From positions 2,274,492 through 2,338,491 of the forward strand of contig WLWX01000001.1 of assembly GCA_012103375.1 (NCBI GenBank): a stretch of 64,000 nt of DNA, in the 5' to 3' direction. This document shows positions 19,038 through 28,130 of the stretch, piece by piece (position 1 is the first letter of the stretch; each line of letters opens with the position of its first letter). Below the pieces are notes generated by a model, which saw nothing but the letters and a program-made list of their open reading frames with translations, did no database searches and was not told where the DNA came from. This DNA is from Paracoccaceae bacterium (lineage in GTDB: Bacteria > Pseudomonadota > Alphaproteobacteria > Rhodobacterales > Rhodobacteraceae). A program made the position numbers and the translations under genes.

Positions 19038-20101
19038 TTTGGTTCTCCTAGTTGGTCGCTCTGGGTTGCCTCAGTCGCAGCCGCCGTTTCGGGGGCGGTC
19101 TTGTTGGTTGTCTGGTTGTACAGATGGCATGCCGCATAGCGGCCCGGATGGATTTCGCGAAAATCGGGGTCGATCTGGCGGCAGATGTCCATGACCTTGG
19201 GGCATCGCGTCGAAAAATTGCAGCCTTTTGGCGGGTTTGCCGGGCTGGGCACGTCGCCTTGCAGAATAATCCGCTCAACCTTCGCCTCAAGGCTGGGATC
19301 GGGTTCGGGGACGGCGGACAGCAGCGCCTCGGTATAGGGGTGCAGGGGGTCGGAGTAGAGCGCGTCACGCGGCGCAAGCTCGACCACTTTGCCCAGGTAC
19401 ATCACCGCCACACGGTCGGCGATATGGCGCACCATCGACAGGTCGTGGCTGATGAACAGATAGGTCAGGCCCAGTTTTTCCTGCAAGTCCTCCAGCAGGT
19501 TCACCACTTGCGCTTGAATGGACACGTCGAGTGCCGCAATCGGTTCGTCGCAGACGATGAACTTGGGGTTCAGGGCCAGCGCGCGGGCGATCCCGATGCG
19601 CTGACGCTGACCACCGGAAAACTCATGCGGATAGCGGTCGGCGAAATCACGGTTCAATCCGACAGCGTCCATCAGGTCATAGACACGTTCCAGTCGATCC
19701 GCCTTGGACTTGCCCGAATGCTCCATCAGCGGCTCACCAATGATGGCGGCCACGGTCATGCGCGGGTTGAGGCTGGCTTGCGGGTCCTGGAACACCATCT
19801 GCATGGTCGGACGCAGGCGGCGCAGTTCTTCGTTCGACGCGTCGGCGATATTTGCGCCGTCGATCTTCACCACCCCATCGGTCAGTTCATAAAGGCGCAG
19901 GATCGCGCGCCCGCAGGTCGACTTGCCGCAGCCGGATTCGCCCACAAGGCCCAGCGTTTCGCCCTCGAATATGTCGAAGGTCACCCCGTCGACCGCTTTG
20001 ACCGCCCCGACCTGCCGCCGCAAAATCCCGCCATGGATCGGGAAATGCATTTTGAGGTTATCAACCTCGACCAGTTTGCGGGCGGGCACGGCGTCAAGCA
20101 T
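19034..20101 (-). CDS. Peptide ABC transporter ATP-binding protein, DppF/OppF type
   Basis: 355 residues. Walker A is GESGCGKST, signature LSGGQ-type is [17 protein letters not shown], Walker B is [14 protein letters not shown], and the switch histidine lies in [24 protein letters not shown]. The C-terminal oligopeptide-transporter domain carries the cysteine-rich [19 protein letters not shown] motif common to DppD/DppF proteins. Its start overlaps the dppD-type stop by eight bases, and its stop overlaps the start of the substrate-binding gene. Confidence 0.93.
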   Translation of the reverse strand: MLDAVPARKLVEVDNLKMHFPIHGGILRRQVGAVKAVDGVTFDIFEGETLGLVGESGCGKSTCGRAILRLYELTDGVVKIDGANIADASNEELRRLRPTMQMVFQDPQASLNPRMTVAAIIGEPLMEHSGKSKADRLERVYDLMDAVGLNRDFADRYPHEFSGGQRQRIGIARALALNPKFIVCDEPIAALDVSIQAQVVNLLEDLQEKLGLTYLFISHDLSMVRHIADRVAVMYLGKVVELAPRDALYSDPLHPYTEALLSAVPEPDPSLEAKVERIILQGDVPSPANPPKGCNFSTRCPKVMDICRQIDPDFREIHPGRYAACHLYNQTTNKTAPETAAATEATQSDQLGEPK

Positions 20102-21098
20102 TCAGCGGTGCTCCTGTCGAGAAATCCCAGTGACAGGCGACATCGTGGCGCTGACCAACATCGCGTCGCAGCGGATTTTCGCTGTTGCAACGGTCGAACC
20201 GTTGCGGGCAGCGGTCGCGGAAGGGGCAGGCCACGGGCGCGGCGCCAAGGATCGGCGGCTGGCCCTGGATGACCTGAAGGCGGCTGGCGCGTTCGCCGCG
20301 CACGCTTGGCACGGTTTCCAGCAGCATTCGGGTGTAGGGGTGTTGCGGATTGCCAAACAGCTCTTTCACCGGGGCGTGTTCGACCACCTGACCGCCGTAC
20401 ATCACCAACACGCGGTCAGCGATGCCCGCGATCACGCCCAGATCATGGGTGATCCAGACGATCGCCATGCCAAGTTTCTGGCGAAGCTCTTTCACCAGTT
20501 CGAGGATCTGCGCCTGAATGGTCACGTCCAGCGCGGTCGTCGGCTCATCCGCGATCAGCACTTTGGGGTCGCAGGCCAGCGCGATGGCAATCATTACCCG
20601 CTGACGCATGCCGCCGGAAAACTGGTGCGGATAATCCTTCAGGCGGCGTGTCGCATCCGGGATGCCGACCAGGTCCAGCAATTCGGCCGCCCGTTTGCGC
20701 GCCGCTGCCTTCTTCAGGCCCATGTGCTTTTTCAGCGGCTCCATGATCTGGAAACCGACGGTGAAGACCGGGTTGAGGCTGGTCATCGGGTCCTGAAAGA
20801 TGAAGCCGATATCGCCGCCACGGATGTCGCGCAACGTCTCGGCGTCCGTTTTCAGCAGATCCTGACCGTTGAACGTCACGGTGCCATTGCGCACCTCGGC
20901 CGGGGGCGAGGGCAGCAGGCCGATCAGCGACATCATGGTGACGGATTTTCCCGACCCGCTTTCGCCGACGACGCCCAGCAATTCTCCGGGGCTGAGTTCG
21001 AAACTGACCGAGTTTACGGCATGAACCTCACCCCCGCGGGTGCGGAACACGGTTTTCAAATTGTGAACGTCCAGAACGGGCGTTGCCCCATCGGGCAT
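20094..21098 (-). CDS. Peptide ABC transporter ATP-binding protein, DppD/OppD type
   Basis: 334 residues from ATG 21098 ([29 protein letters not shown] split here by length limit). Walker [10 protein letters not shown], signature [15 protein letters not shown], Walker [15 protein letters not shown], switch [21 protein letters not shown]. The C-terminal [14 protein letters not shown] segment is the OppD-type cysteine motif. The in-frame ORF extends 69 codons upstream without similarity, so this start is chosen. First gene of the operon; the divergent argE start lies 195 bases away, so both promoters share this gap. Confidence 0.93.
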   Translation of the reverse strand: MPDGATPVLDVHNLKTVFRTRGGEVHAVNSVSFELSPGELLGVVGESGSGKSVTMMSLIGLLPSPPAEVRNGTVTFNGQDLLKTDAETLRDIRGGDIGFIFQDPMTSLNPVFTVGFQIMEPLKKHMGLKKAAARKRAAELLDLVGIPDATRRLKDYPHQFSGGMRQRVMIAIALACDPKVLIADEPTTALDVTIQAQILELVKELRQKLGMAIVWITHDLGVIAGIADRVLVMYGGQVVEHAPVKELFGNPQHPYTRMLLETVPSVRGERASRLQVIQGQPPILGAAPVACPFRDRCPQRFDRCNSENPLRRDVGQRHDVACHWDFSTGAPLNA

Positions 21099-21293
21099 AC
21101 GGGTGCCTCCCCAGGCGATTATTGTCTTTTTCCGATGCGTCTGCGGCTTCGGTTGGCAGGCACCGTAGCAAATTAAAAAGTTCCGGCAACATCTAACTCG
21201 TTGACGTGACGAAACTTGAGCGTGATTTGCACGGCCTTGACCATATCGGTCCGAAGGCTCAGGTTTCGCGCAATTAAATTGGCAGGGGGACCG

Positions 21294-22457
21294 ATGGGTC
21301 AGCAACTATCTGCGCGCGAGATTCTCGAAAAACTGGTGAGTTTTCCGACGGTCAGCCGCGACAGCAACCTGGATCTGATCGACTGGGTGGAATCGTACCT
21401 GATGGGATTCGGGGTCCAGGCGACGCGGGTGTATAATCCGGAAGGCACCAAAGCGGCGCTTTATGCCAATGTCGGGCCGGTGGTTGACGGGGGGGTCGTC
21501 TTTTCCGGCCATACTGATGTTGTGCCTGTCGACGGGCAGGATTGGAGCACCGATCCCTTTGTTGTGACTGAAAAAGACGGCAAGCTTTATGGTCGCGGCA
21601 CCTGTGACATGAAGGGCTTCGATGCCATCGCACTGGCCGCTGTGCCGCTGGCACTGGAACGCGGCGTGAAGCGCCCGCTTCAGATCGCACTCAGCTATGA
21701 TGAGGAGGTCGGCTGCACCGGCGCGCCGCCGATGATCGACGAGATGGTCAAGCACCTGCCGCGTGCCGAATGCGCCATTATTGGTGAGCCTTCGACCATG
21801 CAGGTCGTCACTGGCCACAAGGGTGGGGCCGGGTTTCTGGTGCATATCAAAGGGTTCGAAGTGCATTCGTCGCTTATGAACACAGGCGTCAACGCGATCA
21901 TGGAGGCCGCCAAGATCATTGATTGGGGCAACCAGCAAAACGCGGCGAACCGGGCCAAGACAGCGGCGCCCATGGATGCAATATTCGACCCACCCTGGAC
22001 CACGCTGCACACCGGCCAGATTTCCGGCGGCACCGCGCATAACATCACCGCTGGCGATTGCCATTTCGGGTTCGATTTCCGCTGTGTGCCGGGCGAGGAT
22101 CTTGAGGCTTGGAAAGCCGCATTGCTCGACAAGGTCGCCGAGGTGGAGGCAGGCATGAAAGCGGTCCGCCCGGAGGCGTCGATCACGGCGAGGAAACGCT
22201 TTCAGATCCCGGCCCTCGTGCCCGAGGATGACGGGGCTGCCGAACGCCTTGCGCGGCGTCTGACCGGGGATAACGGGACGCATGTGGTCAGCTATGGGAC
22301 CGAGGCCGGGCAATTTCAGGAACGCGGGTATTCCGCCGTGGTCTGTGGCCCCGGCGACATCGCCCAGGCGCATCAGGCGGATGAGTTCATCGAGGTCGCT
22401 GAATTCGAAGCGGGGCAGAGGTTTGCGGCGAAAGTTGTGGAGTATTTGTGTGAATAG
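21294..22457 (+). CDS. argE: Acetylornithine deacetylase
   Basis: 387 residues from ATG 21294 behind AGGGGGA. An M20 zinc peptidase-fold enzyme that removes the acetyl group from N-acetylornithine in arginine synthesis. Visible are VVFSGHTDVVPVDGQDW (first metal His and catalytic Asp), YGRGTCDMKGFDA (bridging Asp), YDEEVGCTGAP (catalytic Glu and metal Glu) and CGPGDIAQAHQADEFIEV (final metal His). The last motif and GRGTCDMKGF favour ArgE over DapE. Substrate range may include other acyl-amino acids, in keeping with the peptide importer transcribed divergently. Confidence 0.9.
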   Translation: MGQQLSAREILEKLVSFPTVSRDSNLDLIDWVESYLMGFGVQATRVYNPEGTKAALYANVGPVVDGGVVFSGHTDVVPVDGQDWSTDPFVVTEKDGKLYGRGTCDMKGFDAIALAAVPLALERGVKRPLQIALSYDEEVGCTGAPPMIDEMVKHLPRAECAIIGEPSTMQVVTGHKGGAGFLVHIKGFEVHSSLMNTGVNAIMEAAKIIDWGNQQNAANRAKTAAPMDAIFDPPWTTLHTGQISGGTAHNITAGDCHFGFDFRCVPGEDLEAWKAALLDKVAEVEAGMKAVRPEASITARKRFQIPALVPEDDGAAERLARRLTGDNGTHVVSYGTEAGQFQERGYSAVVCGPGDIAQAHQADEFIEVAEFEAGQRFAAKVVEYLCE

Positions 22458-22536
22458 GGCTGAGCGCACAACTGATTAGACGGAATATAACTACAGTTGT
22501 GATTTACAGTCATGTGCACGGAATCAAGGCGCAGCC

Positions 22537-22677
22537 GCCGTGCACTCGCCAGCCCGTCCGGGCGGGTTGGCGATGGGTGAGGTAAGCGCTTCCTTCAGAT
22601 TTGACGGGATCACGCAGCCATCCAAGTGCCCCGCACGACTGTTGGTTCGCCAACCCACGGGCTGGCAAGTGCACGGC
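22537..22677. repeat. Imperfect inverted repeat in the argE/M20 intergenic gap
   Basis: The 305-base gap 22458-22762 has no credible gene. It holds an inverted repeat: the arm at 22537-22573 (GCCGTGCACTCGCCAGCCCG then GTTGGCGA) pairs with the arm at 22647-22677 (TCGCCAACCC then CGGGCTGGCAAGTGCACGGC), with a short insertion in the left arm and about 73 bases between. It could form a long stem in RNA or be the remains of a small mobile unit. Confidence 0.6.
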
Positions 22678-22762
22678 TTGTACATTGGAGGCGGCGAAGG
22701 CAGTTTGGCAGCGCAATAATCGTCGACCGCGATGCCGAATTCACATATTCTCAGGACCCGCC

Positions 22763-23929
22763 ATGCCCATCAAAAACCGCTTCGCTGACCTGCTGCCCGA
22801 AATCACCGAATGGCGGCGCGATCTGCACGAACATCCTGAGATCCTGTTCGAAACGCACCGCACCGCAGCCATCGTCGCAGACAAGCTGCGTGAATTTGGG
22901 TGTGACGAGGTGGTGACCGGCATCGCGCGCACCGGGGTTGTGGGGATCATCCGGGGCAAGGCCGACACTTCGGGCCGCACAGTGGGCCTGCGTGCGGATA
23001 TGGACGCGCTGCCGATAGAAGAGGCAACGGGCGTGCCCTATGCCAGCAAAACCCCCGGCGCGATGCATGCCTGCGGCCATGACGGTCATACCGCGATGTT
23101 GCTGGGGGCGGCGAAATACCTGGCCGAGACGGGCAACTTCGACGGCACCGTCGCGGTGATCTTCCAGCCCGCCGAAGAAGGCGGCGGTGGTGGGCAGTTG
23201 ATGGTGGACGAGGGGGTGTTCGACCGTTTCGCCATCGACGAGGTCTATGGCATGCATAACCAGCCAAACCTGGACATCGGCGCGTTCCGCATTCGCCCCG
23301 GCGCGTTCTATGCCTCGGCTGATATCTTCGACATTACGGTCACGGGGCAGGGCGGTCATGCCGCGAAACCGCATGAGGTGATCGACCCGATCCTTGTCGC
23401 CTCGCATATTGTGGTTGCCTTGCAGAGCATTGTTGCGCGCAACCTCCACCCCGACGACAAATGTGTCGTGTCGATCACCGCGTTCGAACCCGACAACGAC
23501 GCTTACAACGTCATCGCGCAGACCGTCACGTTGCGGGGAACCGTTCGTACCATGACGCCCGCAACCCGCGATCTGGCCGAGGCGCGGCTGGGTCAGATCG
23601 CGCGGTCAACGGCGCAGGCCTTTGGTGCAACTGCCGAGGTTGCCTATACGCGAAAATACCCAGCGATGGTCAATTCTGAAACCGAAACCGATTATGCCGC
23701 TGCTGCTGCGCGCGCGGTTTCCGGGGATTGCGATACAGATGCAAAAATCACCATGGGCGGGGAGGATTTCGCCTGCATGCTGGAGGTTCGACCCGGTGCC
23801 TATATCGAGGTTGGCAACGGCCCGGGCGCCGGCGTGCACCACCCGGAATACAACTTTAACGACGAGGCGATCCCGCACGGCTGTTCCTATTGGGCGACCC
23901 TGGTGGAACAGCGACTTCCTGCCGCCTGA
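22763..23929 (+). CDS. M20 family amidohydrolase (hippurate / N-acyl-amino acid hydrolase type)
   Basis: 388 residues from ATG 22763 (MPIKNRFADLLPEITEWRRDLHEHPE). Metal-dependent amidase of the HipO/IAA-amino acid hydrolase group, cleaving N-acyl amino acids. The marks are RRDLHEHPE near the start, GLRADMDALPIEE, MHACGHDGHTAMLLGAA (metal Cys and His), FQPAEEGGGGG (catalytic Glu), YGMHNQPNL and MGGEDFACMLE near the end. The start follows CAGGACC. It lies downstream of argE and opposite a peptide importer, so the group may harvest modified peptides or acyl-amino acids. Substrate not determinable. Confidence 0.92.
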   Translation: MPIKNRFADLLPEITEWRRDLHEHPEILFETHRTAAIVADKLREFGCDEVVTGIARTGVVGIIRGKADTSGRTVGLRADMDALPIEEATGVPYASKTPGAMHACGHDGHTAMLLGAAKYLAETGNFDGTVAVIFQPAEEGGGGGQLMVDEGVFDRFAIDEVYGMHNQPNLDIGAFRIRPGAFYASADIFDITVTGQGGHAAKPHEVIDPILVASHIVVALQSIVARNLHPDDKCVVSITAFEPDNDAYNVIAQTVTLRGTVRTMTPATRDLAEARLGQIARSTAQAFGATAEVAYTRKYPAMVNSETETDYAAAAARAVSGDCDTDAKITMGGEDFACMLEVRPGAYIEVGNGPGAGVHHPEYNFNDEAIPHGCSYWATLVEQRLPAA

Positions 23930-23997
23930 TTTTGTCGGGTAACCCCCGGGGATCGTTGCCATAAAAATTATCGGATATGGCCGGACCCGGATCAGCC

Positions 23998-24215
23998 GAT
24001 TGTGTTGAAAAACTCCGTTTTAGGGCCTGAACGATGATTTTTCTTTCCATGCAGCCCGATCCTAAATTTTTGGCGCGGGGGTCGGCCCAAATCGCCTACA
24101 TGCGCTCACGCGCAGCCATGCGCTGTCTCGTGGTCAAAGCTTTCCGACTATTTCGCTTCATAGGTTTTCGCAAGAAATCCGCGACGCTCTGATTTCGGAG
24201 TTTTTCAACACAATC
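23998..24215. mobile_element. 218-bp MITE, copy 1
   Basis: Bounded by perfect inverted ends GATTGTGTTGAAAAACTCCG (left) and the reverse complement ending CAACACAATC (right). The same 218 bases occur in reverse orientation at 62826-63043 and I see no difference between the copies. It has no credible gene; short frames in it are chance. The ends resemble those of the IS1182-family element at 26483 (CTGTTGAAAAAGTC), so a related transposase may move it. It lies in the gap before the MFS gene. Confidence 0.9.
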
Positions 24216-24331
24216 AGCCCAAAATGCCCCTTGCCCCGGCTTCCAAATGCGACCAAAGGCGTCGCGTCTGACCGAGCGCTGAGTCGTTTTTCGCGTTAGG
24301 CGCGTAAGCATTCGACTAAGGAATTCGGGCC

Positions 24332-25618
24332 ATGTTTCAGGTACTCGGCAGCGCTTGGGCACTTTTGCTTGGCATGCTTTTGCTGATGATGGGCAACGGC
24401 CTGCAAGGCACATTGCTGGGCTTGCGCGGCGCGATCGAAGGGTTCACGACGATCGAGCTGTCGGTCATAATGTCGTCCTATTTCGTCGGGTTCCTTGGCG
24501 GATCGCGGGTTGCCCCGCTGATGATCCGCCGTGTCGGGCATGTGCGGGTTTTTGCGGCGCTCGGCTCGACCATCTCGGCGATTCTGGTGCTGTATCCGAT
24601 GCTGGCCGATCCGGCCGCATGGAGCTTTCTGCGCATCATCTTCGGTTTCTGCTTTTCGGGCGTCTATGTGACGGCGGAAAGCTGGCTGAACAATGCGACG
24701 ACCAATGACAATCGCGGCAAGGCGCTGTCGGCTTATATGATCGTGCAGATGGCCGGGATCACCATCGCGCAGGCGATCATCACGCTGGGCGATCCATCGG
24801 GGTATGAGCTGTTCATCATCCCGTCGATCCTGGTGTCACTCAGCTTCATGCCGATCCTGCTGAGCATCAATCCGACGCCCGCGTTCGACACCACCAAGCC
24901 GATGACATTGCGGCAGCTTTGGCAGGTCTCTCCGACCGGGTGTGTCGGCATGTTCCTGATGGGCGGTGTGTTTTCAACGCAGTTCGGGATGTCTGCGGTC
25001 TATGGCTCGCTTGCGGGTCTGAGCGTCACGCAGATTTCGACCTTTGTGGCGGCGATTTACATCGGCGGGCTGGTGTTGCAATATCCGATCGGCTGGATGT
25101 CGGACCGGATGGATCGCAGGCAGCTGATTGCGCTGACGGCGGTTGCGGGGATCGTCGTGTCGATCCTGGGTGCATTTTTGGGCGGGTTCTTCCCGGTGCT
25201 GCTGGTTGCGGCATTCTTTATCGGCGGGCTGGCCAATCCGCTGTATGCGCTGCTGATCGCCTATACCAACGATTATCTGGAACACGAAGACATGGCCGCG
25301 GCCTCGGGCGGGATGGTGTTCATCAACGGGGTCGGCGCGATTTCGGGCCCGTTGATCGTCGGCTGGATGATGGGGCAGGTGGGGCCGGTCGGCTTCTGGG
25401 TGTTCCTTGGCATCCTGATGGCTGCGCTTGCGGCGTATTCGCTGTGGCGGATGACACAGCGCCCCTCCACCCCGATTGATGAGACCGCAAGCTATACGCC
25501 GGTTCTGCCAAGTGCGACTCCACTTGCGGTTGAGCTGGCACAGGAATTTGATATCGAGACCGCGCTAGAGGAAGAAAGAATTGACGAAATCGAACCAGAC
25601 CCTGTTGCCAAGTCTTAG
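24332..25618 (+). CDS. MFS transporter
   Basis: 428 residues with about 12 hydrophobic helices. The N-terminal half has MMGNGLQGTLLGLRGAIEGF, SSYFVGFLGGSRVAPLMIRRVGHVRVFA (the loop 2-3 type motif in degenerate form) and GFCFSGVYVTAESWLNN. The C-terminal half has YPIGWMSDRMDRRQLIA (second loop motif) and PLYALLIAYTNDYLEHEDMAAASGG. This resembles the YcaD-type branch of the major facilitator superfamily. A cytoplasmic acidic tail of about 50 residues (ALEEERIDEIEPDPVAKS at its end) follows the last helix. Substrate unknown. The MITE ends 116 bases upstream of the ATG, so it may affect the promoter. Confidence 0.9.
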   Translation: MFQVLGSAWALLLGMLLLMMGNGLQGTLLGLRGAIEGFTTIELSVIMSSYFVGFLGGSRVAPLMIRRVGHVRVFAALGSTISAILVLYPMLADPAAWSFLRIIFGFCFSGVYVTAESWLNNATTNDNRGKALSAYMIVQMAGITIAQAIITLGDPSGYELFIIPSILVSLSFMPILLSINPTPAFDTTKPMTLRQLWQVSPTGCVGMFLMGGVFSTQFGMSAVYGSLAGLSVTQISTFVAAIYIGGLVLQYPIGWMSDRMDRRQLIALTAVAGIVVSILGAFLGGFFPVLLVAAFFIGGLANPLYALLIAYTNDYLEHEDMAAASGGMVFINGVGAISGPLIVGWMMGQVGPVGFWVFLGILMAALAAYSLWRMTQRPSTPIDETASYTPVLPSATPLAVELAQEFDIETALEEERIDEIEPDPVAKS

Positions 25619-25681
25619 CGGATTTGCAACGCTTCGACTCGTCTGGCGGGAAACGTAACTGACAACGACGGAGCATGTCGT

Positions 25682-26263
25682 ATGACTACCCCTGACGAGG
25701 TTCTGGCTTATTGGCTGGACGAGAAAGGCCCCCCGGCGTGGTATGCAGGCGGGGACGATCTGGACGCTGATATCCGCGACAAATTTTTGGACACCTGGCA
25801 GCGTGCTGCTGATGGCGGTTTGTCGCTTTGGCTGACGCATGCGGCGGGGACGCTGGCATATATCATCATAACCGATCAGTTTTCGCGCAACATGCATCGC
25901 GGGTCTGGGTTGTCGTTCGCGACCGACCGGGCCGCGCGTTCGGCGGCGAAGATGGCGATCAAGCGGGAATGGGATATGCGGATCGACGAACCGGCGCGCC
26001 AGTTTTTCTATATGCCGCTGATGCATTCCGAATGCCTGTCCGATCAGGACCGTGCCGTGCGTCTGGTGAAGACGCGCATGCCAAAAACCGGGGCCGACAA
26101 CATTGATCACGCCCGCGCCCACCGTGAGATCATTCGCATGTTCGGGCGTTTTCCGTTCCGGAACGCCGCTTTGGGCCGCAACTCCAGCCCGGAAGAGGAC
26201 GCCTTCATGTCCGAAGGTGGCTATCGCGGGATCATGGACAAGCTGCAAAAGAAGGCAGCTTAG
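25682..26263 (+). CDS. DUF924 family protein
   Basis: 193 residues. The family pattern is clear: VLAYWLDEKGPPAWYAGGDDLDADIRDKF, then IIITDQFSRNMHRGSGLSFATDRAA, then FFYMPLMHSECLSDQDRAVRL and HARAHREIIRMFGRFPFRNAALGR near the end. These are tetratricopeptide-like helical proteins found widely in proteobacteria without settled biochemical role. It lies 63 bases after the MFS gene on the same strand and may be co-transcribed. No signal peptide or membrane span. Confidence 0.9.
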   Translation: MTTPDEVLAYWLDEKGPPAWYAGGDDLDADIRDKFLDTWQRAADGGLSLWLTHAAGTLAYIIITDQFSRNMHRGSGLSFATDRAARSAAKMAIKREWDMRIDEPARQFFYMPLMHSECLSDQDRAVRLVKTRMPKTGADNIDHARAHREIIRMFGRFPFRNAALGRNSSPEEDAFMSEGGYRGIMDKLQKKAA

Positions 26264-26482
26264 GGCGGTCACGTAGGACGACGCCACTGCAGCCGTGCGT
26301 TTGGCAGGGCTGAAGCATCATCCATTTGATCCGCAACGATGCCCGAAGATGAACGCCCGTCCTTAGCAGGGCGCGCGGCGGACCGGCGGGCTGGCGCAGG
26401 TAATTCCTGTGGCGATTCAGAGATTTAGGACGGGCCGCCTTTGGCGCGGCGCGGGCTGACGAATTCTCGGCGGCCCCGGATA

Positions 26483-27990
26483 CTGTTGAAAAAGTCCGTT
26501 GATTGGCCGCGCACGCTCTGATTCACTTGTTTTGAGGGTGGAGGGTTCGGCGATGATGGGTCCAAGGCAAGTTGCGCAAGGCGCGCTGTTCTATGAGTTC
26601 TCGATCGAGAGTTTTGTGCCGAAGGATCATCCCGTCCGGGGAATTGATCGCTTCCTTGATCTGACAGGTGTGCGCCCCTTGCTCGCTTCATACTACAGTG
26701 CCAATGGCCGCCCTTCGATTGATCCTGAACTGATGATCCGCATGCTGTTGTTGGGCTATTGTCAGGGCATCCGTTCCGAGCGACGGCTTTGCGAAGAGGT
26801 TCATGTCAATCTGGCGTATCGTTGGTTTTGTAAGCTTGATTTGGCTGATCCAGTGCCCGACCATTCGACATTCTCTAAGAACCGGCATGGCCGTTTCCGC
26901 GAGAGCGGTTTGTTCCGACATTTGTTCGAGGTCGTTTTGCAGCGCTGCATGGATGAGGGGCTGGTTGGCGGCCACAGCTTTGGTGTTGATGCCAGTCTGA
27001 TCCCCGCGAATGCAAACCAGACGCGCGGCGTTGAAAGCAAAGACGGACTGCCAGCAGATCTGACGTCCCGTGCCGTCGACGAATATCTCGAGACGCTGGA
27101 TGATGTGGCCTTCGGTGCTGCGACCAAGGTCGTCCCCAAATACATCTCACCGGCTGATCCAGCAGCGCGTTGGACTGGGGCTGACGGGGGAGCCGCCTAC
27201 TTTGCCTATTCCACTAACTATATGGTCGATTTGGATAATGCAGTCATCGTGGACGTCGAGCCGACGGCTCCGATCCGGCCTGCAGAGGCGCGGGCAGCAA
27301 GGGAGATGATCGATCGTGTACATGAGCGGTTTGGCATCAAACCTGACAAGCTTGTGGGTGATACGGGTTACGGATCAGCCGAGATGTTGGGCTGGCTTGT
27401 GGACGAACGTCAAATCGAACCCCACATTCCGGTCTGGGATAAGTCAAAACGAACTGACGGCACATTCTCACGCGAAGACTTTGTCTACGACCCGGCGACC
27501 GACAGCTATACTTGCCCGACCGGCAAAGCCTTGCAAACATATCGGCGGAACTTCTCAAAACCGCGAAAGCCCAATGGCAGCAAAGACGGGTTCATCAGAT
27601 ACCGAGCCTCAAAGCACGATTGCGACGCATGCCCTCTGAAGTCGCAATGCTGTCCGAAGGACGACGGCAGACGCCTTATGCGGTCCGTTCACGAAGCCGC
27701 CCGAGACGTCGCTCGCGATATCCGAAAAACAGATGCCTACATGACGTCGTTCATCCAAAGGCGGAAGGTTGAAATGCTCTTTGCCCACCTGAAACGATAC
27801 ATCGGCGTGCAGATGATGCGGCTTCGAGGACCCAAAGGCGCAACCGAACAGTTCCAACTCGCAGCAACAGCTCAAAACCTCCGGAAACTGGCGAAGTTGG
27901 TGCCAGCAACAGTGCCAACGTGAAAGAAAACGGCGCGCGGCCGCCTCTCGCTCAACAACGCGCCGACCAAAACATCGACTTCTTCAACAG
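26483..27990 (+). mobile_element. IS1182-family insertion sequence
   Basis: About 1.5 kb. The left end reads CTGTTGAAAAAGTC from 26483; the right end reads GACTTCTTCAACAG to 27990. The flanks GGATA (left) and TATCC (right) extend the symmetry, as expected if the element chose a palindromic target; a 2-bp TA duplication is also possible. It carries a single intact transposase gene. It lies between the DUF924 gene and the urate permease terminator and breaks no visible gene. Confidence 0.85.
26553..27923 (+). CDS. IS1182-family transposase
   Basis: 456 residues from ATG 26553 behind GAGGG. The N-terminal DUF772-type domain (LFYEFSIESFVPKDHPVRGIDRFLDL in parts, then RPSIDPELMIRMLLLGYCQGIRSERRLCEEV) precedes a DDE catalytic core: GHSFGVDASLIPANAN with the first Asp, KLVGDTGYGSAEMLGWL with the second, and the C-terminal RRKVEMLFAHLKRYIG with the Glu. 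A zinc-like HDCDACPLKSQCC cluster lies before the last motif. The gene looks intact. Confidence 0.93.
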   Translation: MMGPRQVAQGALFYEFSIESFVPKDHPVRGIDRFLDLTGVRPLLASYYSANGRPSIDPELMIRMLLLGYCQGIRSERRLCEEVHVNLAYRWFCKLDLADPVPDHSTFSKNRHGRFRESGLFRHLFEVVLQRCMDEGLVGGHSFGVDASLIPANANQTRGVESKDGLPADLTSRAVDEYLETLDDVAFGAATKVVPKYISPADPAARWTGADGGAAYFAYSTNYMVDLDNAVIVDVEPTAPIRPAEARAAREMIDRVHERFGIKPDKLVGDTGYGSAEMLGWLVDERQIEPHIPVWDKSKRTDGTFSREDFVYDPATDSYTCPTGKALQTYRRNFSKPRKPNGSKDGFIRYRASKHDCDACPLKSQCCPKDDGRRLMRSVHEAARDVARDIRKTDAYMTSFIQRRKVEMLFAHLKRYIGVQMMRLRGPKGATEQFQLAATAQNLRKLAKLVPATVPT

Positions 27991-28074
27991 TATCCCCGCT
28001 TTGGTTCCGTGCACAATGGGGGGCTGGCGCCTGACTGCGTCAGACGGGCTTGGCCCTGCACAAGTTGGCGCATG

Positions 28075-28100
28075 AAAAAAAACCCCCGGTGTCCGGGGGC
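28075..28100 (-). terminator. Intrinsic terminator of the urate permease gene
   Basis: On the minus strand GCCCCCGG-ACA-CCGGGGGT forms a strong stem (28083-28100) followed by a run of eight T (28075-28082). It lies 30 bases after the stop at 28131. Confidence 0.85.
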
Positions 28101-28130
28101 CTTTGGTGTTTTCAGTGCTTTGACGTTTTG

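Noticed and set aside
19052-21176. Two long plus-strand frames across the dppD/dppF genes
   Set aside because: Shadows of the two ATP-binding genes, which carry all ABC motifs.
24096-24413. Short frame sharing 38 residues with a frame near 62945
   Set aside because: The shared part is simply the two MITE copies; frames start or end in unrelated flanks.
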